From the NCBI GenBank assembly GCA_022823865.1, contig JAJEHF010000065.1, positions 89,418 through 153,417 on the forward strand: 64,000 nt of DNA, in the 5' to 3' direction. The notes under the pieces were generated by a model. The model was not told the DNA's origin, made no database searches, and saw only the letters and a list, made by a program, of their open reading frames with translations. The position numbers were made by a program, and so were the translations under genes. This DNA comes from Bryobacterales bacterium. Lineage in GTDB: Bacteria; Acidobacteriota; Terriglobia; Bryobacterales; UBA6623. Below, piece after piece: positions 8,827 to 20,666 of this stretch; the first letter of the stretch is position 1; every line of letters starts with the position of its first letter.

Positions 8827-9711
8827 ATGAACCCGCGCACCGCGCTCGCGCTGCTCTTCGTGGCGGCGGGCACCGTTCTTCAGGGGGCTGATGCCACTCG
8901 AATCCTGGTCGTGGTGGGTCCGAGCAACCACCCGCCCGGCTCGCACGAGGTGGCCGCGGGCGGTCGCCTCCTGCAGGATGCCCTCCGCGGGATGAAGAAC
9001 GTTGACTCGGTCCAGACAGACATCGTCTACGAATGGCCGCAGGACAAGGCGCTGCGCGAGTCGGTCTCGACGGTCGTCTTTATTGGCGACACGTTCCCGC
9101 CAAACCGCTTCGAGAATCCCGAACGCAACCTCGCCGACCTCGCGAAGATGATGGACCGCGGGTGCGGAATCGTCTGTCTGCACTTCGCGACGGGACTGCT
9201 CGGCGAGGACGTGACAACCGATGGCGACCACCCGCTCTTGCGCTGGATCGGCGGATACTTCGCCAATCGCTCGTGCCCCCACCACCGGTCATTCGCGCGG
9301 GTCTACGAAGAGGCCAAGATCGAGCCCGCTGCTCCGAGCCACCCCATCTCGCGGGGCTGGAAGAGCTTCACTATCCACGACGAGCCCTACACCAACAACT
9401 ACTTCGGCGGTCCCGGCAACCGGCCCGCGCCGAACGTGACAGCACTGGCGACGTCCATGCTCCCGCCCGACGCTCCGAAGAGGGAGATCGTTGCCTGGGG
9501 CGTCGAGAGGACTGATGGCGGGCGCGGCTTTGGCATCGTCATGCCGCACTTTTACAAGAGCTGGACCAACGACGACCTGCGCCGGTTCATCCTGAACGGA
9601 ATCGTGTGGACGGCGAAGCTGGCGGTTCCCCCCGAAGGAGTGGAGACGGACAAGCCCGATCTGAACGCCTTCGACCCGGTGTCGGTGGAGTTCATTCCTC
9701 GCAGGAGATAG
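8827..9711 (+). CDS. ThuA-like domain protein, exported
   Basis: 294-residue protein with a signal peptide (MNPRTALALLFVAAGTVLQGA) and a ThuA/glutamine-amidotransferase-like fold: TRILVVVGPSNHPPGSHEV at the start, MDRGCGIVCLHFATG in the middle, WIGGYFANRSCPHHRS, and a C-terminal HFYKSWTNDDLRRFILNGIVWTA segment typical of the family. ThuA-like proteins occur in sugar-utilisation loci, but their biochemical role is poorly defined. I chose ATG 8827 over the in-frame upstream start at 8800 because it begins the signal peptide. A distant relative, frameshifted, lies at 27744-28612. Confidence 0.82.
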   Translation: MNPRTALALLFVAAGTVLQGADATRILVVVGPSNHPPGSHEVAAGGRLLQDALRGMKNVDSVQTDIVYEWPQDKALRESVSTVVFIGDTFPPNRFENPERNLADLAKMMDRGCGIVCLHFATGLLGEDVTTDGDHPLLRWIGGYFANRSCPHHRSFARVYEEAKIEPAAPSHPISRGWKSFTIHDEPYTNNYFGGPGNRPAPNVTALATSMLPPDAPKREIVAWGVERTDGGRGFGIVMPHFYKSWTNDDLRRFILNGIVWTAKLAVPPEGVETDKPDLNAFDPVSVEFIPRRR

Positions 9712-9751
9712 GCGCGGGAGCCAGCCGATCTATTCCTTGGCGGCTTGCTCT

Positions 9752-10750
9752 TCAGACCCCTACCTCTGCTTGCAGAAACGCCACTGCCGCGGAATATGCC
9801 CTGTCGGATTCGGCGGAACTTGACCCGCCGATTCCGTGCTCGGCCCCTTCGAATGTCAGCAGTTCGTGCCGCACCCCGTGCCGGCGGAACTCCTCGGCCA
9901 TGAGAGTCGATTGCTCGTAGGGCACGTCCGTGTCCGCCGTGCCGTGCACCAGTAGCGTTGGGGGATAGTTCGGCGTGACGTTTCGCAACGGCATGTACGG
10001 CATGAACATCTCGGCTTCCGACACCGGGTCCCAGCCCGACACCTCCTTGGGCCAGATTCCGTGCTGCCTGCAGTGCTGGTAGAAGGCCCCTCCGTTGCCG
10101 TCGCGGTCGGCCGAATTGGAAATCGGGGGCCCGCTAACCTGCGCCAGCGCCTGCTCGCGCGTCATGACGATCCGGCGGTGGCGGTCATGGGGGCTCGGTG
10201 TCGAGTACCACGGCCCGATCAGATCCCCATATCCCCAGAACGACGCCAAAGCCTGTGGCCGCGGGTCCACTCGGTACCCGGCGGTCAGTGTCAGGTATCC
10301 GCCAGCTGATGAGCCCAGGACCGCGATCCGGTCCGGATCTGCTCGGAAGAGATCGGAGCCTTGGCCACGGATCCAAGCGAAGGCGTCCTCGACATCCTCG
10401 ATGATGGCGGCCAGCTTGGTTTCCGGCGCCAGCCGGTAGTCGATGGACACGACGGCGAAGCCGGCCTCGATCAGCCGGTCCATCAGGGGTTGCGGGACGC
10501 CCTGGCGACGGCCCATGATCAAGGCGCCGCCATGAATCCAGACTGCAATCGGCCGCACGCGGTCGTCCTCAGAGAGATGCACGTCCGCCCGAATTGCCAG
10601 GCCGTCGACCGACTTGTAGGTGTGTGTCGTGATCCGGGCCAGCGATCGAGACGGGCGGCACCCTGCGCCGACCGCGATTGCCGCGAAGGTGCGGAGGAAG
10701 CCTCGTCGGCTGCCCATGGTGTGCTTGCTCGCGCCGGGAAAGAGCGACAT
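9752..10750 (-). CDS. TAT-exported alpha/beta-hydrolase (HSL/carboxylesterase-like)
   Basis: 332-residue esterase. The N-terminus carries a twin-arginine signal (GSRRGFLRTFAAIAVGAG). The oxyanion motif WIHGGALIMG and nucleophile GSSAGGYLT are those of the hormone-sensitive-lipase/BD-FAE carboxylesterase group, with acid VHGTADTDVPYE and histidine FEGAEHGIGG. ATG 10750 and ATG 10717 are both possible starts; the second places the twin arginine nearer the N-terminus. Probably acts on short-chain or aryl esters of carbohydrates, which is inference from the family. Confidence 0.85.
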   Translation of the reverse strand: MSLFPGASKHTMGSRRGFLRTFAAIAVGAGCRPSRSLARITTHTYKSVDGLAIRADVHLSEDDRVRPIAVWIHGGALIMGRRQGVPQPLMDRLIEAGFAVVSIDYRLAPETKLAAIIEDVEDAFAWIRGQGSDLFRADPDRIAVLGSSAGGYLTLTAGYRVDPRPQALASFWGYGDLIGPWYSTPSPHDRHRRIVMTREQALAQVSGPPISNSADRDGNGGAFYQHCRQHGIWPKEVSGWDPVSEAEMFMPYMPLRNVTPNYPPTLLVHGTADTDVPYEQSTLMAEEFRRHGVRHELLTFEGAEHGIGGSSSAESDRAYSAAVAFLQAEVGV

Positions 10751-10867
10751 GCCGATCAGATTCTACGACACTGGTCAAAGACCAAATTTCGGCCAGTCCC
10801 AGAACCGAAGGGCAATCAAAACACCCCCGAAGGCTCCGCGGGCGTATCGTAAAATGGATTTCGCAAC

Positions 10868-11533
10868 GTGTCGAGGCAATTCGCATCGCTGCTCGTGAGG
10901 CTGGCCAACGGCGTGAGCTTGGTTCGGCTCGCCTCGGTACCGCTCATCGTCCTGTTGATCTGGAAGTCCAGCAATGGCGAGGCTTGGCGGTACGCGGCTT
11001 TCTGGCTGGTCGTGGCCCTGCATCTCAGCGACATGGTGGATGGCTACCTCGCACGCAAGGGCACCCGCCGACTGGCCATACGCAACGATTTCGGCGAGGT
11101 CATCGACCCGATCGCGGACAAGATGTATCTCGGCGCGGCCTTCATCACGCTCTCCCTGACGGACCAGATCGCCGTCTGGGTCGCGCTGCTGGTGGTCGCT
11201 CGCGACGTCGGAATTCTCGGCGGCTGGTCATTCGTCTACAAGCGCTACGGCATCAGGCTGCTCCCCAACACGCTCGGCAAGATCACCGATGCCAGCCTCG
11301 CCCTGCTGCTGGGCGTCGTGCTGCTGAGATGGGATGGCGGCGCGGCCGGGGCGCTCACACCGATGGTGGCCATGCTGGTGGTGGCTTCGGGCTGCTCATA
11401 CGCCCGGCTGGCCACCCGTCGAGCCTCGGCCGTGACAATCCGCCGCCTGCGCGCGATGGCGGTCGCCAGACGCCAAGAGCGCCGGCAGGCCGCCAAAACC
11501 CGCATCAAGGGCGGCGTCGGCATGACGCCGTAG
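10868..11533 (+). CDS. CDP-alcohol phosphatidyltransferase family protein
   Basis: 221-residue integral membrane enzyme that would transfer a phosphatidyl group from CDP-diacylglycerol to an alcohol such as glycerol phosphate (PgsA-like). Several hydrophobic helices are visible. The signature reads DMVDGYLAR, a spacer, then GEVIDPIADK. All acidic residues of the D-x2-DG-x2-AR...G-x3-D-x3-D motif are present, but the spacer between AR and G is 12 residues instead of the usual 8 or 9. GTG start at 10868. The C-terminus is a basic tail (RRQERRQAAKTRIKGG). Substrate uncertain. Confidence 0.82.
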   Translation: MSRQFASLLVRLANGVSLVRLASVPLIVLLIWKSSNGEAWRYAAFWLVVALHLSDMVDGYLARKGTRRLAIRNDFGEVIDPIADKMYLGAAFITLSLTDQIAVWVALLVVARDVGILGGWSFVYKRYGIRLLPNTLGKITDASLALLLGVVLLRWDGGAAGALTPMVAMLVVASGCSYARLATRRASAVTIRRLRAMAVARRQERRQAAKTRIKGGVGMTP

Positions 11534-11548
11534 CACCCAGAGCCGCGA

Positions 11549-12575
11549 TTAGCCCTCGGGCGGCCGCTGTTGGCCGCCGGGCCTGTCAATGCCGAGGCGC
11601 TGCATGTCCGGCCCTTCTGGCGCCGCCAAGATTGACTCGGGCGCGACGCGCCCGGCCAGGCGGCGCGTGCCTGCCACCAACACCCCGCCAAAGATCATCA
11701 GCACGGCGAGTATGCCGCACAGGATGAAAGTGTCCAAGATGATGTTGGCCAAGCTGTCGTGGCGCTCGGGATCCTCGACGTGCTGGGTCACCTCGGCCCG
11801 GTAGCGCACGCGCGCTAGCAAGAGCTGCGCGGCGTCGGGCGCCTGCTGGCCGAACGCGGCCGCGATGAGCGGGCCGTCCTGCTTGGCCAGCCAGCCATCG
11901 ACCTGCTGGAACGCTTCCACCTGTCCGCGAGCGATCGGATTGGAGGGATAGCTCCAAATGATCATCGGGACCTCGCCAGCAGCCGTGACGAACCTGCCGT
12001 AGTAGCCCTCGGGGGAAAAGTGGAACCCGACCACGGACGGCGTGAGATCCGGCGCGAGCCGCTCCAGCGAGACCGGCCCCAGGATGAGCCGTCCCGAGCC
12101 GGGCAAGAGCGCATCGTCAGGAACGTACTGCAGCACTGGCGGGTCGGGGGTCGGTTTGGGGCGCGGGAGATAGGCCAGCGCGAGCTCGACGTCTTCCTCG
12201 TCGGGCAGGTTCCCGCGCATCGAGACCACGTAGTTGGCGAACTGTATCACGGTCAAGTCGCCCTTCTCCACGGCGCGCTCGCCGCGCTCCACCGATACGC
12301 CATCGTGCGGGCGGATCCAGGCATAGGCGGCAACCGCCCCGGTGTCGTCGTAGAACTGCAGCGCCCGGAACACGACTGACAGTCCGTCCGGGGTGCGATA
12401 TTCCGCCTCTTCGGCCTCTTCCAGGCCGAACTCCTGAAGCACGTCCAGGTCGGGGGGTTCGAACGGGCGGAGCGCGAGCCTCTCGAACGGACCGAGGGCC
12501 TCGTGCAGCATCTCCGCCGCCGCAGGCGCAGCGAGCGCCAGCGCCAAGCTCAGCAACAAGGCGGGTCGGATCGGC

Positions 12576-12595
<20 letters not shown>
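11549..12595 (-). CDS. Membrane-anchored hypothetical protein, DUF6599-like
   Basis: 348 residues from ATG 12595 ([27 protein letters not shown], a signal peptide). The exported domain includes [29 protein letters not shown], which resembles from memory the DUF6599 proteins common in Acidobacteria; I could not verify this. A C-terminal transmembrane helix ([25 protein letters not shown]) is followed by a short basic cytoplasmic tail. The start overlaps the 3' end of secA by 20 bases on the same strand, which suggests coupling to secA. Function unknown. Confidence 0.75.
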
Positions 12596-15392
<2,797 letters not shown>

Positions 15393-15661
15393 CGGAAGGG
15401 GGCACTTGGAGTGCCAATTCTCATTGTAGTCTTGGGACGCTGCGCCAAGAGCCGGGTGGCTAGCCACTGGACGCAGGCGTCACAAGGGGCTCGGTTTCCG
15501 CCAGACACGCCTCAGGCCTTCTCGCGCGCGGCGGCACCCGATGGTTGAGGGGAATGCCTGCGCTCCACCGCCCCCGACCAGTCCCTACATCCGGTACGTC
15601 TCCAGATGCGAGGAGGGAGCTTGCGACTGTTAGCATGGATTCGTAGTCCATCGAGACGAAA

Positions 15662-16057
15662 ATGAAGCGGCCAAAGTTCCAGCGGAACAACGTGAAGGTG
15701 CGCCGCGTGCGGAAGCCTCCTCCAGGAGTCGACCTTGCCGAGGTGGCCGATTCCTGTTGCTACGTTGGCAGTCCGTACCACAAGGATCGTCCGAGCTTTG
15801 CCGCGATGCCCCACAGCCGCAGGCCGGACGCCAGCATATGTCCCGGCCATCTGGCGACTCGCCAGGAGCTTGTTCAGGGCTGGCTTCGCGAAGCGATCAG
15901 GTGCGGCCAGGTGGGCGCATGGACCGGCGGTTACCCAAAATACGTTTGGTTCCGCGATGGCGAGACCGTGTACGAGGCACGGCAAGGATCACCTGGATCG
16001 GCCGAGTATCACGGCTACCCGCTTCAGCCCGAGCATGAAGTACGAGGCTTGGCATGA
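15662..16057 (+). CDS. Hypothetical protein, partner of the ImmA/IrrE-like protein
   Basis: 131 residues, no recognised domain. The N-terminus is basic (MKRPKFQRNNVKVRRVRKPPPG) and the C-terminal half is Trp/Tyr-rich (AWTGGYPKYVWFRDGETVYEAR). Start at ATG 15662. Its stop overlaps the next gene's start as ATGA, so the two are very likely translationally coupled. Residues 35-75 contain two Cys (CC) and His positions without a clear zinc pattern. From memory, small ORFs of this size precede ImmA/IrrE-like genes elsewhere, but I cannot confirm homology. Confidence 0.65.
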   Translation: MKRPKFQRNNVKVRRVRKPPPGVDLAEVADSCCYVGSPYHKDRPSFAAMPHSRRPDASICPGHLATRQELVQGWLREAIRCGQVGAWTGGYPKYVWFRDGETVYEARQGSPGSAEYHGYPLQPEHEVRGLA

Positions 16058-17340
16058 GCGTTCAGCTGGACTTCGAGTGGATTGACGCGCCACGGTGTCC
16101 GGACTGGACGGAGTGGCGAACAATGGCAACCCTCTCAATCGAGGCGGGGACTTCCACAGTTACGTCGGTCCTCGACAATCGCAGTCACCTCCATCGCAAC
16201 CACGTTGTGGTTCCTTTGCTGCACGTAGCAGAGTGGCTCGTCGCGAACTGGTGGCATCTTTGGCACGAATTCGAGGACCGTCGCTTGCACCGGCCCGGTT
16301 TCTCGGCCCGGCACAACCTCGCTACCGCCGGCGACGGGTTTCTCCTGCCCCAACTTGAGATCGTTCCGCTGTCGCGCAGGGTCGAATTGCGATGGCAGCG
16401 ATGGAAGCCGCGTTACTCTCAGATCGAATTCATCGGTGAAGGTGAAATCCGGGTCGAGCGAGCCGAACTTGAGAACCAACTGCGGAACATCGTCGATGCC
16501 GTCCTCGAACGACTCCGCGAATCCACCGAAGGTGCCGTCGCAAGGGACGCCCTCGAGAGCGCGTGGAACGCCATTCATGATCTAGATGCGGATGAGCAGG
16601 AGTTCAGCCGTGCCGCAGCGCTGCTAGGGATGGATCCGTTCGACATCGCCGAAGCCGATGCGGGCAGGATTGCCAGATTCTGGGGAGAGGTCGATCCGGA
16701 GATTCGCGAAGAGGCCTTGGCAAGCGCCACCGCGGACACATTGTCCAATGTCCGAACATGGCTGCAGGAGGCCCTCCACAGCCTAGATCGACTGCAGGAT
16801 GATCCCCGCTGGGATGGGCTCAGAGGGGAACTCCAGCTGCCGTCAACGGCCGAGCCGTGGGAGCAGGGCTACGAACTGGCAAGATCGGCGCGCCAGCGAC
16901 TGGGGCTGGGCGGTGAACGCATTGATTTCGGGTGCAATGGCACGCCGGCCTGTCACCACGAGGTCGTGGAGCAGCCTTCGAGGTGCCTCGAAGGACTTGT
17001 GGCGGCTCATGGTCCTGCGTGCGTCATCGCCCCTCGATCGGAGAACGGAGCACGGTTCCTGCGCGCTCGGGCGGTCGGGGACTACTTGAGCCGTTCCGGG
17101 CCAGCGGCTGGAATCCTGAACTCGCTGCACACCGAGCGCCAAGCTAGGTCCCGGGCGTTCGCTGCGGAATTCCTTGCGCCGGCCAAGGCGCTGCGGGCAA
17201 GGCTGGGGAGTGAACTCGCAGATGAAGAGATCATTGAGAACCTCGGCGACGAGTTCGGTGTTTCGAGTCACGTCATAGCACACCAAATGATCAACCACCA
17301 GGTGGGGACACCTCTTCTCGGTGACCTGTATCGGACCTGA
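16054..17340 (+). CDS. ImmA/IrrE-like protein with degenerate metallopeptidase motif
   Basis: 428 residues. The N-terminal part has the tryptophan-rich segment VPLLHVAEWLVANWWHLWHE (residues 52-71). The C-terminal part resembles an IrrE/ImmA domain: RSRAFAAEFLAP (366-376) matches the conserved post-catalytic helix, and DEFGVSSHVIAHQMINH (399-415) its end. The expected HExxH falls at residues 339-343, where the sequence reads RAVGD, so zinc-peptidase activity should be lost. It may act as a binding or regulatory protein. Coupled by ATGA to the 131-residue gene upstream. ImmA relatives cleave phage-type repressors, but here that role is doubtful. Confidence 0.68.
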   Translation: MSVQLDFEWIDAPRCPDWTEWRTMATLSIEAGTSTVTSVLDNRSHLHRNHVVVPLLHVAEWLVANWWHLWHEFEDRRLHRPGFSARHNLATAGDGFLLPQLEIVPLSRRVELRWQRWKPRYSQIEFIGEGEIRVERAELENQLRNIVDAVLERLRESTEGAVARDALESAWNAIHDLDADEQEFSRAAALLGMDPFDIAEADAGRIARFWGEVDPEIREEALASATADTLSNVRTWLQEALHSLDRLQDDPRWDGLRGELQLPSTAEPWEQGYELARSARQRLGLGGERIDFGCNGTPACHHEVVEQPSRCLEGLVAAHGPACVIAPRSENGARFLRARAVGDYLSRSGPAAGILNSLHTERQARSRAFAAEFLAPAKALRARLGSELADEEIIENLGDEFGVSSHVIAHQMINHQVGTPLLGDLYRT

Positions 17341-17571
17341 CTGGGAGGGATGGTGTCAGTCGAGCTACCCGCCCGCCGCCAAGTGGCGACCGTTTCAGAC
17401 TATGCAGCGCTCGCCCGTACTGGACTGCGCCGGCAGACGACGGCGCTCGCGATGCAAACGCTGCGTGCTCTCTGACCGCGCTCACACAGGGGTGCAGACT
17501 ACCGGATCGTCGACATGATCGCCGCGACAATCCGCAGCCCGCTGTTCCGCGAATCGACGCGTCCAGTCCAC

Positions 17572-18990
17572 ATGACCACTTCAAAGATCTGCCTCGCGCT
17601 GGCCGCGTGCTTGCTCGCACCAATCCAGACGGTTGCCGCCAAGCCGGACATTCTGTTCATCGCCATCGACGACCTCAACGACTGGGTCGGCCCGCTGGGC
17701 GGTCACCCGCAAGCGAAGACACCCAACATCGACCGCCTTGCCGAGCGGGGGATGACCTTCACGAACGCGCATGTCACGGCACCGCTGTGCAACCCGTCGC
17801 GCGCGTCATTGATGAGCGGGATGCTTCCGTCGTCCTTCGGCGTTTACCTCAACAACCAAGACTGGCGGGAAGCTCCTCTTCTGCAAGGCAAGCCCGTGCT
17901 GCCACGCTTCCTGCAGAGCAACGGCTACCGGACGCTGGGAGGCGGCAAGCTGTTTCATGCCGCGACGCTCATCCCGATACAGTTCTACGGCCTGCTGCCG
18001 CGGCGCGGCTTCGACGACTACTACCCGGCTCCCAACCGGCAGCTTCCGGACGAGATCCGGCCGATCGGCCGGCCGATCAACAACAACCCCGGGTTTATCA
18101 GCGGGTTTTTCGACTGGTCGCCGGTGGCCGCCGAGGACAGCGCGATGGGGGACGGCCAAGTCGTCGCGTGGGCAGGCCGTCAATTGCGAGCGGAGCACGG
18201 CAAGCCCCTGTTCCTCGGAGTCGGCATTTACAGGCCGCATATCCCGTGGTACGTGCCGCAGGCCTACTTCGACCAGCATCCGCTCGATCGCGTAGAGCTG
18301 CCAGCAACGGTGCCGGATGACCTGGACGATGTTCCGGGATCCGAAAGGTACGCCGGGAACCAGAGGGTCCATCGGTGGGTCCTTGAGACCGGCAATTGGA
18401 AGGCGGGGGTTCAGGCGTACCTAGCGAGCATCTCCTTCGCAGACGCGATGGTAGGCCGGCTCCTCGACGCGCTGGATGCGAGCGATCGCGCGGAGGAGAC
18501 CGTGATCGTCCTGTTTTCTGACCACGGCTACCACCTGGGCGAGAAGGGCCAGTGGCGCAAATACACCCTCTGGGAGGACTCGACGCATGTCCCGCTGATC
18601 GTGCACGCACCGGGGATTACGGAGCCGGGAAGCCGATCTGATGCACCGGTCTCGACGCTGGACATCTATCCGACCCTGGCAGAACTCGCGGGCCTGGGCC
18701 TCCCGGCGCACCTAGAGGGGAACAGCCTGCTACCGCTCCTGCGGGACCCAAGTGCCGAATGGCCTCACAACGCGATCACGACGTATCGCTTCGGCAACCA
18801 CTCCGTGCGAACCCGACGCTACCGCTACATCCGCTACGAGAACGGCGACGAGGAGCTCTACGACCACGACGAAGACCCGCACGAGTGGCGGAACCTCGCA
18901 TCGTCGGCCGACCACAGCGACATCAAGGCACGTCTGAAATCCCTGCTCCCGCAGGTCAACATCGAACCGATCACCGCTGCTTGGAGGTAG
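17572..18990 (+). CDS. Exported sulfatase (iduronate-2-sulfatase-like, S1 family)
   Basis: 472-residue type I sulfatase that would remove sulfate esters from polysaccharides. Start ATG 17572 gives a signal peptide (MTTSKICLALAACLLAPIQTVAA). The formylglycine motif is CNPSR with C73, the cysteine form of C-x-P-x-R. Metal ligands include D33/D34 (IAIDDLNDW) and FSDHGYHLGEKGQW near the C-terminal third, where the histidine and lysine of the active site lie. DIYPTLAELAGL is the usual C-terminal family segment. The overall layout is like iduronate-2- or related exo-sulfatases. A sulfatase-maturing enzyme (FGE or anSME) is not in the window. Confidence 0.9.
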   Translation: MTTSKICLALAACLLAPIQTVAAKPDILFIAIDDLNDWVGPLGGHPQAKTPNIDRLAERGMTFTNAHVTAPLCNPSRASLMSGMLPSSFGVYLNNQDWREAPLLQGKPVLPRFLQSNGYRTLGGGKLFHAATLIPIQFYGLLPRRGFDDYYPAPNRQLPDEIRPIGRPINNNPGFISGFFDWSPVAAEDSAMGDGQVVAWAGRQLRAEHGKPLFLGVGIYRPHIPWYVPQAYFDQHPLDRVELPATVPDDLDDVPGSERYAGNQRVHRWVLETGNWKAGVQAYLASISFADAMVGRLLDALDASDRAEETVIVLFSDHGYHLGEKGQWRKYTLWEDSTHVPLIVHAPGITEPGSRSDAPVSTLDIYPTLAELAGLGLPAHLEGNSLLPLLRDPSAEWPHNAITTYRFGNHSVRTRRYRYIRYENGDEELYDHDEDPHEWRNLASSADHSDIKARLKSLLPQVNIEPITAAWR

Positions 18991-19325
18991 CGCCGGCCAA
19001 GCCGGATCATTCGGCGAAGCGCGCGGCTGCTCCCAGCATCCGCTCTCGGCGAAGGATTTGGCACGGGTGACGGCCGGCGTGCGGGCGGAGTCTGAATCAG
19101 GCATTGACAGCGGCAGCGTTGGCCCGTAACCTGTGATTCCGGAGGGGCGAGGGCGCGCAATGGAGCGAGGAATCGCTCGACCAGCATCGGCAACCGCGCC
19201 AAGCAGGGCAGGTCGATGGCACGGCCTCGGGCCGGCCAGACGGTCACCGTCGCTATTCGATCACGAATCCCGAAGCGGACCCTAGAGACTCGAGCCACCC
19301 GCCAATGATTAGAGAGCACTGCGGC
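18991..19325. other. Intergenic region between sulfatase and enolase genes
   Basis: About 335 bases without a supported gene. No tRNA, strong hairpin or long repeat was recognised. It must hold the promoter for the downstream enolase-superfamily genes if these are not read through from the sulfatase. Confidence 0.5.
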
Positions 19326-20621
19326 ATGGGCCAACGCGAACATACCGGCACCACGATTTCTCCGCCGATGAGTCGGCGGGATCTTCTCGGCTTCGCGGCG
19401 GTTCTCGCCGGCTCGGCGGCAGCGGCTCCCGCGCAGCAGCAGTGGCCGGTCGAAACCGATCTTGAGATCACGGACGTCCGCGTGGTGAGGACCCGCCCGA
19501 AGAACCCCCTGCCTACCTACGAGCCGACCCCGGGCTCGTACTGGGCGACTCGCGAGGCGGCCCGGCCGATCGAGGTCCATCCCGAGTACACCGGCAAGCG
19601 CGGCCCGGGATCCAAGTGGATGCCGGACCGGTCCCTCGGCGCTGTCACTGTCGAGATCAGCACGAACAAGGGACTGAAGGGCTACGGCCGGGCCGGCTCC
19701 GCCGGGGGCCCCTTCGTCGTTCCTGCCCTCAAGAAGCTGTTGGTCGGCAAGAACCCGCTGGATGTCGAGCGCCTCTGGGACGTGATGTGGCGAGCGACGC
19801 TGTTCTACGGACGCGCCGGGGCGGTGGTGCACGCGATCAGCGGCGCGGACCTCGCCCTGTGGGATCTGGTCGGCAAGGCATTCGGAGTCCCTGTCTACGA
19901 CCTTGTCGGCGGCAGGACTTGGGAGCGCATTCCCTGCTACGCCACCGGGAACGACGTCGAGCAAAGCCTCGAATTCGGCTATACGAAGGTCAAGCTGGCA
20001 CTCCAGCACGGCCCGCCCGACGGCCGCGAGGGCCTGAAGAAGAACGTCGAGCACGTCAAGCGGACGCGCGAGCTGGTCGGCCCGGACGGCGAGATCATGA
20101 TCGACTGCTGGATGGCGCTGTCGGAAGCCTACACGATCCAGCTGGCCGAGGAACTGGAACCGTACCGGGTGTACTGGCTGGAAGAGGTCTTGATGCCGGA
20201 CGAGTACAAGGGGTTCGGGCGCCTCAACTCCCAGATCACCTCCACGTTCCTGGCGACCGGCGAACACGAGTACACGCGCTACGGTTTCGGCCGGCTGGCC
20301 CATTACGGGGCGGTCGACATCTGGCAGCCGGACATCAACTGGTGCGGCGGCATGAGCGAGATGAAGAAGATCGGCGCCATGGCCCTGGAGCAAGGGATCC
20401 CGGTGATTCCGCACGCAGGCGGCGCTACCGACTGCATCCACTACCTCGCGGCCCAGCCCCAGATGACCTGGGCCGAGACCACGATTCCCGCTCCGGGCGG
20501 CCCGCCGGAGGTCTACGAGATGTTCGCCGAGCAGCGCCTCATGAGCCGCGGGCCTGAGGGTGTGTACATCCAGCCCCCGGAAGAGCCTGGATTCGGCTGG
20601 AATATCGAGGTGGCGGACTGA
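19326..20621 (+). CDS. Enolase-superfamily dehydratase, TAT-exported, L-rhamnonate dehydratase-like
   Basis: About 431 residues. The twin-arginine signal MSRRDLLGFAAVLAGSAAAA starts at ATG 19368; the longer start at 19326 has an upstream AGAGAG, and I list that one with some doubt. The barrel holds MIDCWMALSEAYT (metal Asp), YWLEEVLMPDEY (Glu) and TGEHEYTRYGF (Glu and His), with the late His in IPVIPHAGGATD. The GEHEYTRYGF and WCGGMSE motifs point toward rhamnonate or related sugar-acid dehydratases. Export of such an enzyme is unusual, as most are cytoplasmic. First of three enolase-superfamily genes in a row. Confidence 0.85.
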   Translation: MGQREHTGTTISPPMSRRDLLGFAAVLAGSAAAAPAQQQWPVETDLEITDVRVVRTRPKNPLPTYEPTPGSYWATREAARPIEVHPEYTGKRGPGSKWMPDRSLGAVTVEISTNKGLKGYGRAGSAGGPFVVPALKKLLVGKNPLDVERLWDVMWRATLFYGRAGAVVHAISGADLALWDLVGKAFGVPVYDLVGGRTWERIPCYATGNDVEQSLEFGYTKVKLALQHGPPDGREGLKKNVEHVKRTRELVGPDGEIMIDCWMALSEAYTIQLAEELEPYRVYWLEEVLMPDEYKGFGRLNSQITSTFLATGEHEYTRYGFGRLAHYGAVDIWQPDINWCGGMSEMKKIGAMALEQGIPVIPHAGGATDCIHYLAAQPQMTWAETTIPAPGGPPEVYEMFAEQRLMSRGPEGVYIQPPEEPGFGWNIEVAD

Positions 20622-20666
20622 AACGGGCCCGACACGGCCGACGGCCACTCAAGGGAGGATTTCTCA

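Noticed and set aside
18858..20648. 596-codon minus-strand frame across the enolase gene
   Set aside because: Low-complexity Arg/Asp shadow of the real plus-strand gene.
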